A DNA stretch of 41,758 bases from Cytophagales bacterium (GTDB lineage Bacteria; Bacteroidota; Bacteroidia; Cytophagales; Cyclobacteriaceae). The position numbers were made by a program, and so were the translations under genes. Each line of letters begins with the position of its first letter. Position 1 is the stretch's first letter. Location of the stretch: the NCBI GenBank assembly GCA_022360055.1, contig JAKSDO010000201.1, positions 1 through 41,758 on the forward strand, given 5' to 3'. Shown in pieces: positions 35,812-41,758 of this stretch. The notes below the pieces were generated by a model. That model was not told the origin of the DNA and made no database searches. It was given only the letters and a program-made list of their open reading frames with translations.

Positions 35812-36600
35812 TTATTTACTGTTATTAATGCTTACTATCAGTGCGACTAATGTGATCGCATTGACAAATATCGCAAAAACGGTCATAAAGTCTCTTGAGG
35901 CTTCGGAAACAATTTTTCTTGTCGGTTCAACATATAAAATATCTCCCGGCATAGCATTCATCATCGATGTTCGCGTACCTTCGATCGTAGATAAATCGAT
36001 TAAAAAAACTTCCGGATCGTGGAGGTCACCCCGGATCAATTTCAAGTTATGGGCTTTCCCACTTTCATCAATCCCACCGGCCAAAGCCACGATTTCGATT
36101 ATAGATGTGCTTTCATTCTCCAGTGGGATTACCTGGCCTCCGGGAGCTCCCAGAACGATGATCCTTTTGTTGAGATACTTTAGACGAACAAAGGCATCCT
36201 GATAATATTCGTTATACTTTTTCTCCAGATAATCTTCAGCTTCGTTGATTTTCATCCCAACAATCTTCACTATACCGATCATTGGAAATTTAACGGTGCC
36301 ATCTTCAAGTACCAAGAATTCCGGCCGGATTTCTTCCTTCCTGTTTTGATTTTGTTGAATTTGCAGCTCATTATTCGGATCAATAATGCGCTCCCCTTTA
36401 TTGGTGTATACCCTTAATTCCAGGAGGTCGTCCGGTTGTATTACATAGTTTTTTTCAGCAACGACAATCTCTGTAGAAATATATGATAGATCCTTTTCTT
36501 CGTCTATTTGGAACATTAAATGCTGCTTATAAGATTTGCATGAATTAAGAGAAATACCTAAAAGCAGTACAAAGAATATTCTGATAAAAAATCTTTTCAA
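35812..36600 (-). CDS. wza: Polysaccharide export outer membrane lipoprotein (Wza-type)
   Basis: This 262-residue protein starts at TTG 36600. It has a basic signal peptide, the lipobox ISLNSC with a lipidated cysteine near 21, the poly-export domain (VIQPDDLLELRVY near 50-62) and a SLBB domain near 150-215. A membrane segment closes the C-terminus (FAIFVNAITLVALIVSI). It is much shorter than Escherichia coli Wza, as is usual in Bacteroidota. The TTG at 36618, 18 bp further upstream, is rejected because it lies inside a perfect -7 promoter box, so a transcript from there would not contain it. Confidence 0.88.
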   Translation of the reverse strand: MKRFFIRIFFVLLLGISLNSCKSYKQHLMFQIDEEKDLSYISTEIVVAEKNYVIQPDDLLELRVYTNKGERIIDPNNELQIQQNQNRKEEIRPEFLVLEDGTVKFPMIGIVKIVGMKINEAEDYLEKKYNEYYQDAFVRLKYLNKRIIVLGAPGGQVIPLENESTSIIEIVALAGGIDESGKAHNLKLIRGDLHDPEVFLIDLSTIEGTRTSMMNAMPGDILYVEPTRKIVSEASRDFMTVFAIFVNAITLVALIVSINNSK

Positions 36601-36615
36601 AGTGCCTTTTTGTAG

Positions 36616-36644
36616 CAAAGATAAATAATATTGCTATATCACAA
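36616..36644 (-). promoter_or_regulatory. Internal promoter before wza
   Basis: On the minus strand, TATCTTTG (36616-36623) matches the Bacteroidota -7 box exactly, with TTG (36642-36644) 18 bp upstream. It overlaps the end of rfbC. A start near 36609 gives a leader of about 9 nt before the TTG at 36600. This would let wza-wzc-phosphatase be made apart from rfbC. Confidence 0.6.
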
Positions 36645-37184
36645 TCCCAGTGCGGATTTATATGCCCGAAATGACTGGAGATTTTTGTCTTTTTCGGAGA
36701 TTATCGGATTTTCAATGTTCCAATGAATATTTAAGTCCGGATCGTTAAACGAGATCCCTGAATCGTAATCTCTGTTATAGGTTTTGGTGCATTTGTAAAA
36801 AAGATAAGAATCCTCGATGGCTAAAAATCCGTGAGCAAAACCTTCCGGAAGGTAAAACATATTTTGCTCTTCCGCAGTTAGGATTACCTTGTCGTATCGT
36901 CCGAAAGTGGGAGAATCCGGGCGAATATCCACCGCAACATCCAAGACCCTGCCTCGAATCACTTTTACCAGCTTTCCCTGTCCATAGGGGCTGGATTGGA
37001 AATGCAACCCGCGAATTACTCCGGCTTTTGAAAATGAAAGGTTATCCTGAACAAAATCAAGATCCAAATTTAGTGCGTCAAACTTATCCTTGTTGTATGA
37101 TTCCAAAAACCATCCGCGGTCATCCTTTAAAAGAGTCGGTTTGATTTCGAGTAACCCGTCAATACTTGTTTGCTTTACTTCCAA
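36639..37184 (-). CDS. rfbC: dTDP-4-dehydrorhamnose 3,5-epimerase
   Basis: This 181-residue cupin enzyme epimerises dTDP-4-keto-6-deoxyglucose on the way to dTDP-L-rhamnose. Motifs seen are GVIRGLHFQSSPYGQGKLV near 53-71 with the catalytic histidine, RVLDVAVDIRPDSPTFG near 78-94 with the aspartate, YLPEGFAHGFLAI near 111 and YKCTKTYN near 129-136. The protein is complete. rfbA, rfbB and rfbD are not in the window, so the sugar is finished by genes elsewhere. It lies 2 bp after the glycosyltransferase gene in the exopolysaccharide operon. Confidence 0.95.
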   Translation of the reverse strand: MEVKQTSIDGLLEIKPTLLKDDRGWFLESYNKDKFDALNLDLDFVQDNLSFSKAGVIRGLHFQSSPYGQGKLVKVIRGRVLDVAVDIRPDSPTFGRYDKVILTAEEQNMFYLPEGFAHGFLAIEDSYLFYKCTKTYNRDYDSGISFNDPDLNIHWNIENPIISEKDKNLQSFRAYKSALGL

Positions 37185-37186
37185 TG

Positions 37187-38296
37187 TTATAGAGTGATTT
37201 TATCTATAGCTGATAGATATTTACCAATGACTATGTTTTCTTCAAAACTCTCTTTGATATAAGCGCGGCTAAATTTGCCCATTTTTTCAAGAGTAGATGG
37301 TTTTTGATGGTATAGCAATTTCATTTTTTCAGCTAAGTCACCGGAATCTTTTACTTTGCATAAGTATCCGTTTTTTCCATCCATAACCACGTTTTTGCAA
37401 CCTGGGACATCAGTCGCAACAATTGGTTTGGCCATACTTGCAGCTTCAAGCAGCGTCTTGGGTGTACCCTCCCTATAAGATGGAAGCACAACACAATCAG
37501 CCTGCTCAATAAATGTTCTGACATCATCTGTTGTACCGAGATATTCGACCTGACTTTTTTCAATCCATTCTTGAACAACACTTGCGGGAATCCCTCTTTT
37601 GTGTTTTTCGTCAATTTGACCCAACAACTGAAACTTGGCGTCGATACCTTGATCCTTCATCGAATTAATAGCTTCGACATACTCAAGAATACCTTTATCA
37701 TAGATCAATCTTGAAATAAGAAGAAACGTAAACTTTTTCCCATGGCGATTCCTGGGGCTGGCCGAAAAATCATCGGTATTAATTCCCGATCCCGGAAGGA
37801 GGCCGCAAGCCTGTTTTGAAACGATCCTCTTTTTGAGGAAGAGCGCTTTATCGTCGTTGTTTTGGAAAAAGATTTTTTTGGGAAACCTGAATGCTACTCT
37901 GTACAACGTAATTGCAACTCTGGAAACCAGGTTATCCTTAAGAAACATTGTCCCTAACCCACAAACATTGTTTATTACCGGAATCCCCAAAAAACTTGCC
38001 GCGATTGTGCCGTAAATATTTGGCTTTATGGTGTAATGTAAAATTACATCCGGTTTAGCTTTTTTGTAGATCCAGTACAATTCCAAAATCAATAAAAAAT
38101 CTCTGAGCGGATTCGCTCCTCTGCTATCCATTTTTACCGGAATATGCTCACATCCCATATTCGACAATTTGGAACTGTACGGATCATTTGGAGCTATTGT
38201 AATAACTTGGTTACCTTTGTCCATCAGAGCATTGATGAGGCCTTTTCTGAAGTTGTAGATATTCCAGGAAGTGTTTAAAACTATAGCTATTTTCAT
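37187..38296 (-). CDS. Family 4 glycosyltransferase
   Basis: This is a 369-residue GT-B enzyme. The N-terminal MKIAIVLNTSWNIYNFRKGL matches the capsule GT4 group (PglA/CapM-like). The donor-side domain has LLISRLIYDKG near 188-198, YLGTTDDVRTF and the E-x7-E motif SYREGTPKTLLEAASM near 273-288. It adds one sugar to a lipid-linked repeat of the exopolysaccharide. ATG at 38296 is chosen rather than TTG at 38311. It is the first gene of the operon running through rfbC, wza, wzc and the phosphatase. Confidence 0.88.
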   Translation of the reverse strand: MKIAIVLNTSWNIYNFRKGLINALMDKGNQVITIAPNDPYSSKLSNMGCEHIPVKMDSRGANPLRDFLLILELYWIYKKAKPDVILHYTIKPNIYGTIAASFLGIPVINNVCGLGTMFLKDNLVSRVAITLYRVAFRFPKKIFFQNNDDKALFLKKRIVSKQACGLLPGSGINTDDFSASPRNRHGKKFTFLLISRLIYDKGILEYVEAINSMKDQGIDAKFQLLGQIDEKHKRGIPASVVQEWIEKSQVEYLGTTDDVRTFIEQADCVVLPSYREGTPKTLLEAASMAKPIVATDVPGCKNVVMDGKNGYLCKVKDSGDLAEKMKLLYHQKPSTLEKMGKFSRAYIKESFEENIVIGKYLSAIDKITL

Positions 38297-38347
38297 ACAG
38301 GCAGAGTTCAAGAAAAAAAATTAAATCATCTATACAAAATTCAGGGG

Positions 38348-38355
38348 CGAAAGTA
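38348..38355 (-). promoter_or_regulatory. Likely promoter of exopolysaccharide operon
   Basis: Minus-strand TACTTTCG differs by one base from the -7 box TAnnTTTG. A run of T lies upstream but no clear TTG, so this is tentative. It lies about 50 bp before the glycosyltransferase ATG. Confidence 0.35.
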
Positions 38356-38473
38356 AAAAAATAAATTATTTTAATCTATAGTAAAAAAAGTCATTTTAAG
38401 TATTATAGTACATATCAAAAAAAACGTTTCAATTCTAAACTAAATATTGGTATAGATATATTTCAGAAGGTAA

Positions 38474-39658
38474 ATGGACGAGATAATAGCAACAGGCGCA
38501 AAAAATGAAAAGGCAGTATTGGTAGCCGCTTCTTTTTCTTCTAAGGATGCGGGTAGAATCAATGAGTATCTGGATGAATTGGAGTTTTTGGCAAGTACGT
38601 TAGGGTTGAAGGCCATCAGGCGATTTACTCAAAAAATGGAACGCCCCGAACCCGGTACCTATGTCCGAAAGGGAAAAGTTGATGAAATCAAGGAGTATGT
38701 CAGATCCTATGGAATAGATCTGGTTATTTTTGATGATGATCTGAGCCCATCACAGCTTAGAAATCTCGAGCGGATATTCAAATGCAGAATTTATGACAGA
38801 AGCCTTTTAATTCTGGACATTTTTTTGAAAAGAGCTCAAACTGCTCAGGCAAAAACACAGGTGGAGCTGGCCAGATACCAATACTTAATGCCGCGATTGA
38901 CGCGACTTTGGACGCACCTGGAACGACAGCGAGGTGGAACCGGAACCAGAGGCGGAGCCGGTGAAAAGGAAATCGAAACCGACAAGAGAAATATCAGGAA
39001 TCAAATTAATGTACTTAAGGGCAGGCTTGAAAAAATAAATAAGCAAAGTATTACGCAGAGAAAATCAAGATCAAAGATCGTACGGGTGGCACTTGTCGGA
39101 TATACGAATGTAGGAAAATCTACCGTAATGGCGCTTTTATCGAAATCAAAAATACATGCGGAAAACAAGCTCTTCGCCACAGTGGATTCTACGGTTAGAA
39201 AAGTTGTAATTGATCAGATCCCCTTTTTGTTGTCCGATACGGTGGGTTTTATAAGGAAACTACCTCATCATTTGATTGAATCGTTCAAATCTACCTTGGA
39301 TGAGGTTTCGGAATCCGACATTTTATTACATGTCGTCGATTACTCTCATCCGTTATATCGCGAACAGATGGATGTAGTAAACCAAACCCTGTCTGAGTTA
39401 GGAGCCGCAGAAAAACCTCAGATTGTCGTATTCAATAAAATCGATCAAATCTACCCGGATCAAAAAATGAGGGTTGAAGGTGATGTTCTTCACGAGATAA
39501 AAGGAATGAAGTTAATGAATGGGGATAACAATAATGTTGTATACGTATCAGCAACCAAAAGGACCAATATAGAACAACTGAGGAATGCTATTCTGAACCG
39601 TGTAAAAGAGCAACATTTAAGGATTTATCCGAATTACCTGGAGCCGAAGGCATATTAA
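38474..39658 (+). CDS. hflX: Ribosome-associated GTPase HflX
   Basis: This 394-residue GTPase splits stalled or stressed ribosomes. The N-terminal HflX domain holds PGTYVRKGKVDEIKEYV near 58-74 and a glycine-rich linker RQRGGTGTRGGAGEKEIETD near 156-175. The G domain has G1 GYTNVGKST near 210-218, G3 LSDTVGFIRKLPH near 254-266 and G4 NKID near 322. ATG at 38474 has GAAGG (38466-38470) upstream. It is divergent from the exopolysaccharide operon and ends 3 bp before the convergent homoserine dehydrogenase gene. Confidence 0.96.
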   Translation: MDEIIATGAKNEKAVLVAASFSSKDAGRINEYLDELEFLASTLGLKAIRRFTQKMERPEPGTYVRKGKVDEIKEYVRSYGIDLVIFDDDLSPSQLRNLERIFKCRIYDRSLLILDIFLKRAQTAQAKTQVELARYQYLMPRLTRLWTHLERQRGGTGTRGGAGEKEIETDKRNIRNQINVLKGRLEKINKQSITQRKSRSKIVRVALVGYTNVGKSTVMALLSKSKIHAENKLFATVDSTVRKVVIDQIPFLLSDTVGFIRKLPHHLIESFKSTLDEVSESDILLHVVDYSHPLYREQMDVVNQTLSELGAAEKPQIVVFNKIDQIYPDQKMRVEGDVLHEIKGMKLMNGDNNNVVYVSATKRTNIEQLRNAILNRVKEQHLRIYPNYLEPKAY

Positions 39659-39661
39659 CAG

Positions 39662-40858
39662 CTAATTTTCGGTTTCATTGTTTTCCAAAAGTATTATATT
39701 AATTTCAGGATCATCAGCCCAGCGGGATTCTATTAATTTACCGAAGTTTATCTTCCCGATTATATATTGGTTTTCCAGGGCCTTATATTCTTCAAGAATG
39801 GAATTAAAAAGTTTTTTATCAATTGAAGTAGAATTATTAAATCTTAAGTAAATACTCAGTTCGATATTGCTAGATATGTTCAGGTCGTTAGCTTGTTGGA
39901 TTTTTTTGTACTCATACTTATAGTTGTACGTGAGCGCCGAAATATCCGAAAGGACCGCCGAACCTGTAGGATATCCTCCTGCTCCTTTTCCAATGAAGAA
40001 CTGGTGTTCGGAAAATGCACCTTCGACGATAACCGCATTAAATTCTCTTTCAACCTTATAAAGCTCACTGTTTTCACTTACAAATTGAGGGATTACGAAA
40101 GCGGCCACCTTATCATCTATTTTGCGGCTCTTGGCCACCAGCTTTATTTTAAAACCGCGTTCGCGTGCTATTTTTATGTCAAAATCAGAGATTTTATGCA
40201 TTCCGATATTCGTTATGTCGGATGGGTCCACAAATAGTCCAAAGGCATGTGTGAGTATGATGCAGAGTTTATATTTGGCATCAAATCCTTCGATATCCAG
40301 CGAAGGATCGGTTTCGGCATATCCCAGGTTTTGTGCTTCTGCCAATGCCTCCGGAATGGATTTTTGTTCGGAGAAAACTTTGGTGAGAATATAATTTGTG
40401 GATCCATTGAATATCCCTTCTACGGCGCTTAGCAAATCGTTGTCGTAATACTCTTCAAGGTTTCGGATGATGGGGATGCTGGCACAGCATGCGCCTTCAT
40501 ACAGCAATGGAACATTATAGTCATTTTGCATTTCGTATAATTCAATCATATGATCTGCCACCATTTTCTTATTGGCAGTAACAACGGCTTTTCCTTTTTG
40601 CATGGCAGTCTTTACGATTTCAAAAGCTGCTTCGGGATCATCAATGAGTTCCAGAACGACATCGACATCCGGATTTTCAAGGATATCCTCTTTTTCGAAT
40701 GTGAAGTACTTTGCCGGCAGCGAACGCTTTTTATTTTTATCCTTTACACAAATTTTTAAGATTTCAGCTTTTATTCCTCTTGTTTCTTCCAATACGCGAT
40801 ACAGGCCCTGACCGACAATACCAAAGCCAAAAATTCCAAGTTTTAAATGTCTATGCAT
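39662..40858 (-). CDS. hom: Homoserine dehydrogenase
   Basis: This 398-residue enzyme reduces aspartate semialdehyde to homoserine for methionine and threonine. Motifs seen are the NAD(P) loop GIFGFGIVGQGLYRVL near 8-23, NGSTNYILTKV near 151-161 and YAETDPSLDIEGFDAKYKL near 181-199, with catalytic aspartate and lysine. No aspartate kinase is fused, and the C-terminal 80 residues are not an obvious ACT domain. It is controlled by a SAM-I riboswitch and terminator directly upstream, so it should serve mainly methionine synthesis. No partner met gene is in the window. Confidence 0.94.
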   Translation of the reverse strand: MHRHLKLGIFGFGIVGQGLYRVLEETRGIKAEILKICVKDKNKKRSLPAKYFTFEKEDILENPDVDVVLELIDDPEAAFEIVKTAMQKGKAVVTANKKMVADHMIELYEMQNDYNVPLLYEGACCASIPIIRNLEEYYDNDLLSAVEGIFNGSTNYILTKVFSEQKSIPEALAEAQNLGYAETDPSLDIEGFDAKYKLCIILTHAFGLFVDPSDITNIGMHKISDFDIKIARERGFKIKLVAKSRKIDDKVAAFVIPQFVSENSELYKVEREFNAVIVEGAFSEHQFFIGKGAGGYPTGSAVLSDISALTYNYKYEYKKIQQANDLNISSNIELSIYLRFNNSTSIDKKLFNSILEEYKALENQYIIGKINFGKLIESRWADDPEINIILLENNETEN

Positions 40859-40869
40859 GTTATATAATC

Positions 40870-40900
40870 AAAAAAAAATCTCTTCTTAGTCAGAAGAGAT
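40870..40900 (-). terminator. Intrinsic terminator of SAM-I riboswitch
   Basis: On the minus strand a 9-bp stem ATCTCTTCT/AGAAGAGAT (40878-40900, 5-nt loop) is followed by a run of U (40870-40877). It lies between the riboswitch and the hom start. Part of the 5' arm and loop (TTCTGACT) can instead pair with AGTCGGAA just after the riboswitch P1 stem, giving an antiterminator. Confidence 0.85.
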
Positions 40901-40916
40901 TTGAAATGTTTTTTCC

Positions 40917-41020
40917 GACTTATTTTCCCCGATTGGGTAGGAGTTAGCACCACAATGCAAATCACATTAGGTTGCCAAGGTTTCTCAGGGCCCAGTCCCT
41001 CCACCTTTCTCAATAAGACA
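40917..41020 (-). ncRNA. SAM-I (S-box) riboswitch
   Basis: On the minus strand the hallmark order is clear: P1 5' strand CTTATT, then GAGAAAGGTGGAGGGACTGG, CCCTGAGAAACCTTGGCAACC, GGTGCTAACTCC (40940-40951), and P1 3' strand AATAAG. This is the S-box consensus. With SAM bound, P1 forms and sequesters bases the antiterminator needs, so the downstream terminator folds and hom is off; without SAM the gene is on. The aptamer match is strong and the switching logic is read from the alternative pairings. Confidence 0.93.
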
Positions 41021-41039
41021 AGACGTTAAGAACGAACTG

Positions 41040-41070
41040 CAAAGAAAGGCAGTTAGAATAACTATTGCAA
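41040..41070 (-). promoter_or_regulatory. Promoter for riboswitch-hom transcript
   Basis: Minus-strand TTTCTTTG (41040-41047) differs by one base from TAnnTTTG, with TTG (41068-41070) 20 bp upstream. Transcription from near 41033 would include the whole riboswitch. Confidence 0.5.
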
Positions 41071-41118
41071 TAAAATGATTAATACTTCTGCAGTTAAGCT
41101 AAATTCCTATTGTGTCGA

Positions 41119-41150
41119 TTGCCAAGTGATATAATTTTTAATTACTTTTG
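41119..41150 (+). promoter_or_regulatory. Promoter of the broken tRNA-Arg gene
   Basis: TTG (41119-41121), then 21 bp, then TACTTTTG (41143-41150): a full match to the Bacteroidota pattern. It lies 14 bp before the tRNA 5' end and now reads towards the integrase gene. Confidence 0.65.
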
Positions 41151-41164
41151 CAGACCAAAAATAT

Positions 41165-41204
41165 GGCCTCGTAGTTCAATGGATAGAATAGGAGTTTCCT
41201 AAAC
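41165..41204 (+). tRNA. tRNA-Arg(CCU), 5' half only
   Basis: The acceptor 5' strand GGCCTCG (41165-41171), the D arm (GTTC...GAAT, 41174-41189), the anticodon stem 5' strand GGAGT and the loop TTCCTAA with anticodon CCT (41198-41200) are all correct for a bacterial tRNA-Arg(CCU). After AAAC at 41201-41204 the expected 3' stem strand (ACTCC) is lost. No T arm or CGAGGCC acceptor strand occurs in the remaining window. The break falls in the anticodon arm, a common crossover site of tyrosine integrases, and an integrase gene follows. Confidence 0.85.
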
Positions 41205-41224
41205 GTTCGTTTTATCTATCCATT
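41178..41224. repeat. Inverted repeat spanning the integration junction
   Basis: AATGGATAGA in the tRNA D arm (41178-41187) is repeated exactly in inverse as TCTATCCATT (41215-41224) just inside the element. Between them, on the junction, lies AAACGTTCGTTT (41201-41212), a palindrome with 5-bp arms. Together these may be recombinase binding sites. Confidence 0.6.
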
Positions 41225-41314
41225 TAAAGACTTATCTCCAAAAACCCTCTTAAACGCTAAATTCGGCTATTCCTTTGGAGCGATTGTTGAGATAAATTCA
41301 ATATTCGTGAATTC

Positions 41315-41336
41315 TGTTCACTAATTGTTCACTAAT
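41315..41336 (+). repeat. Two tandem 11-bp repeats before the integrase
   Basis: TGTTCACTAAT occurs twice head to tail (41315-41325 and 41326-41336), one helical turn apart, 16 bp before the integrase ATG and overlapping its likely promoter region (GACCTTTG, 41341-41348). This fits an arm-type integrase site or an operator. Confidence 0.6.
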
Positions 41337-41352
41337 TTTTGACCTTTGCATT

Positions 41353-41758
41353 ATGAACGTAAGCATCAATTTTGAATGTCGACCTGGATACGTTTCGAAA
41401 AACGGAACAATACCTCTTACGCTAAGGGTCACCTTAAATCGTAAGAACAACTATTTGAATCTGGGTAGAAAAATTAGTGTCGATCAATATGACCCTAAGC
41501 TCAAACGGATCAAGCCTGGCACTAAGGGTTATACCCAAATCAACTCATTCATCAGAAGACAGGAAGTAAAGGTCGATAACATCATCGATGAACTGGAGAG
41601 AACTGATCAGGCCATCACGTTCAAAAAGATCAAGGATGTTTATAGAGGTATTACCGGTAAAATTCAAACCAATGATTTTTATGAGTATGTCGAAGGTGAA
41701 CTTGAAAGAGAAAAGGAAGAGACTCAGATCAAAGAATCTACACTCAAGGGTTACAGAA
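41353..41758 (+). CDS. Tyrosine recombinase/integrase, N-terminal part
   Basis: The first 135 codons are in the window and the gene continues beyond it. The start holds an arm-DNA-binding domain of the Bacteroidota type (SINFECRP, then IPLTLRVTLNRKNNYLNLGRK near 20-40, and ISVDQYDPKLKRIKPG). The beginning of the SAM-like core-binding domain follows (TNDFYEYVEGELEREKEE and STLKGYR near the edge). The catalytic R-H-R-Y residues would lie past the window. Together with the tRNA break it is almost certainly the enzyme that placed this element. The tRNA promoter upstream may also feed it. Confidence 0.85.
   Translation, partial: MNVSINFECRPGYVSKNGTIPLTLRVTLNRKNNYLNLGRKISVDQYDPKLKRIKPGTKGYTQINSFIRRQEVKVDNIIDELERTDQAITFKKIKDVYRGITGKIQTNDFYEYVEGELEREKEETQIKESTLKGYR

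Larger units (their letters stand above)
41205..41758 (+). mobile_element. Left end of an integrative element in tRNA-Arg
   Basis: From the break in the tRNA onward the DNA is foreign to the gene. There is an AT-rich 150-bp lead-in with nested inverted repeats, for example TTATCTC/GAGATAA and CTCCAAA/TTTGGAG between about 41230 and 41296. An 11-bp tandem repeat follows, then an integrase gene that runs off the end. Element type (prophage, conjugative element or genomic island) cannot be told. Confidence 0.7.

Noticed and set aside
41165-41352. A group I intron in the tRNA-Arg(CCU) anticodon loop, as known in some Proteobacteria.
   Set aside because: No P1 guide pairing, no conserved P/Q/R/S core and no 3' tRNA exon were seen, and an integrase gene follows directly. 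A mobile-element junction explains it better.
1-41758. A CRISPR array.
   Set aside because: No regularly spaced repeats with unique spacers were seen, and no cas gene is present.

Overview
The window is a stretch of a Bacteroidota chromosome, most like a Cytophagales-type marine or environmental bacterium. The signs are: promoters of the Bacteroidota form (TTG then TAnnTTTG) before several genes; families typical of the phylum (DUF4199, DUF4296, BatA/DUF58, PHP-type tyrosine phosphatase next to a Wzc kinase, a phosphosulfolactate synthase operon); frequent TTG starts; and an AT-rich composition. Nearly all of it reads as core chromosome. The two ends look accessory.

Layout. 1-1430: accessory edge with a repeat-like left end, a two-gene unit (small DUF5678-like protein plus retropepsin-like protease, minus strand) and 500 bp of AT-rich DNA rich in inverted repeats. 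1490-9220 (plus): purB, then a tight run of BatA-type membrane protein, a dihydroorotase-like protein lacking nearly all metal ligands, two DUF4199 membrane proteins and two family 2 glycosyltransferases. 9230-10057 (minus): methyltransferase. 10272-14592 (plus): HlyD adaptor, MacB-type permease and TolC, a tripartite exporter with no ATPase gene nearby. 15072-17881 (minus): DUF58, membrane protein and BatA. 17933-20694 (plus): DUF4296 lipoprotein and mutS2. 21017-22410 (minus): def and an omega-amidase-like nitrilase. 22510-25858 (plus): YeiH-type exporter with a long extra N-terminus, a small membrane protein and a lipoprotein sulfatase. 26086-28104 (minus): uvrB. 28243 (plus): TerB-like protein. 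28704-32601 (minus): TPR protein, phosphosulfolactate synthase, DUF368 lipid-carrier transporter and a frameshifted aroE. 32706-38296 (minus): exopolysaccharide unit (glycosyltransferase, rfbC, wza, wzc, PHP phosphatase). 38474 (plus): hflX. 39662-41070 (minus): homoserine dehydrogenase behind a SAM-I riboswitch with a terminator. 41119-41758 (plus): the promoter and 5' half of tRNA-Arg(CCU), broken in the anticodon arm, followed by the start of a tyrosine integrase gene. This is the left edge of an integrated element that runs out of the window.

The items most worth a second look are the split tRNA-Arg/integrase junction, the single-base frameshift in aroE, the metal-ligand-free dihydroorotase homologue, the retropepsin/DUF5678 pair, and the YeiH-small protein-sulfatase unit. 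No CRISPR array, toxin-antitoxin pair of known type or rRNA was seen.
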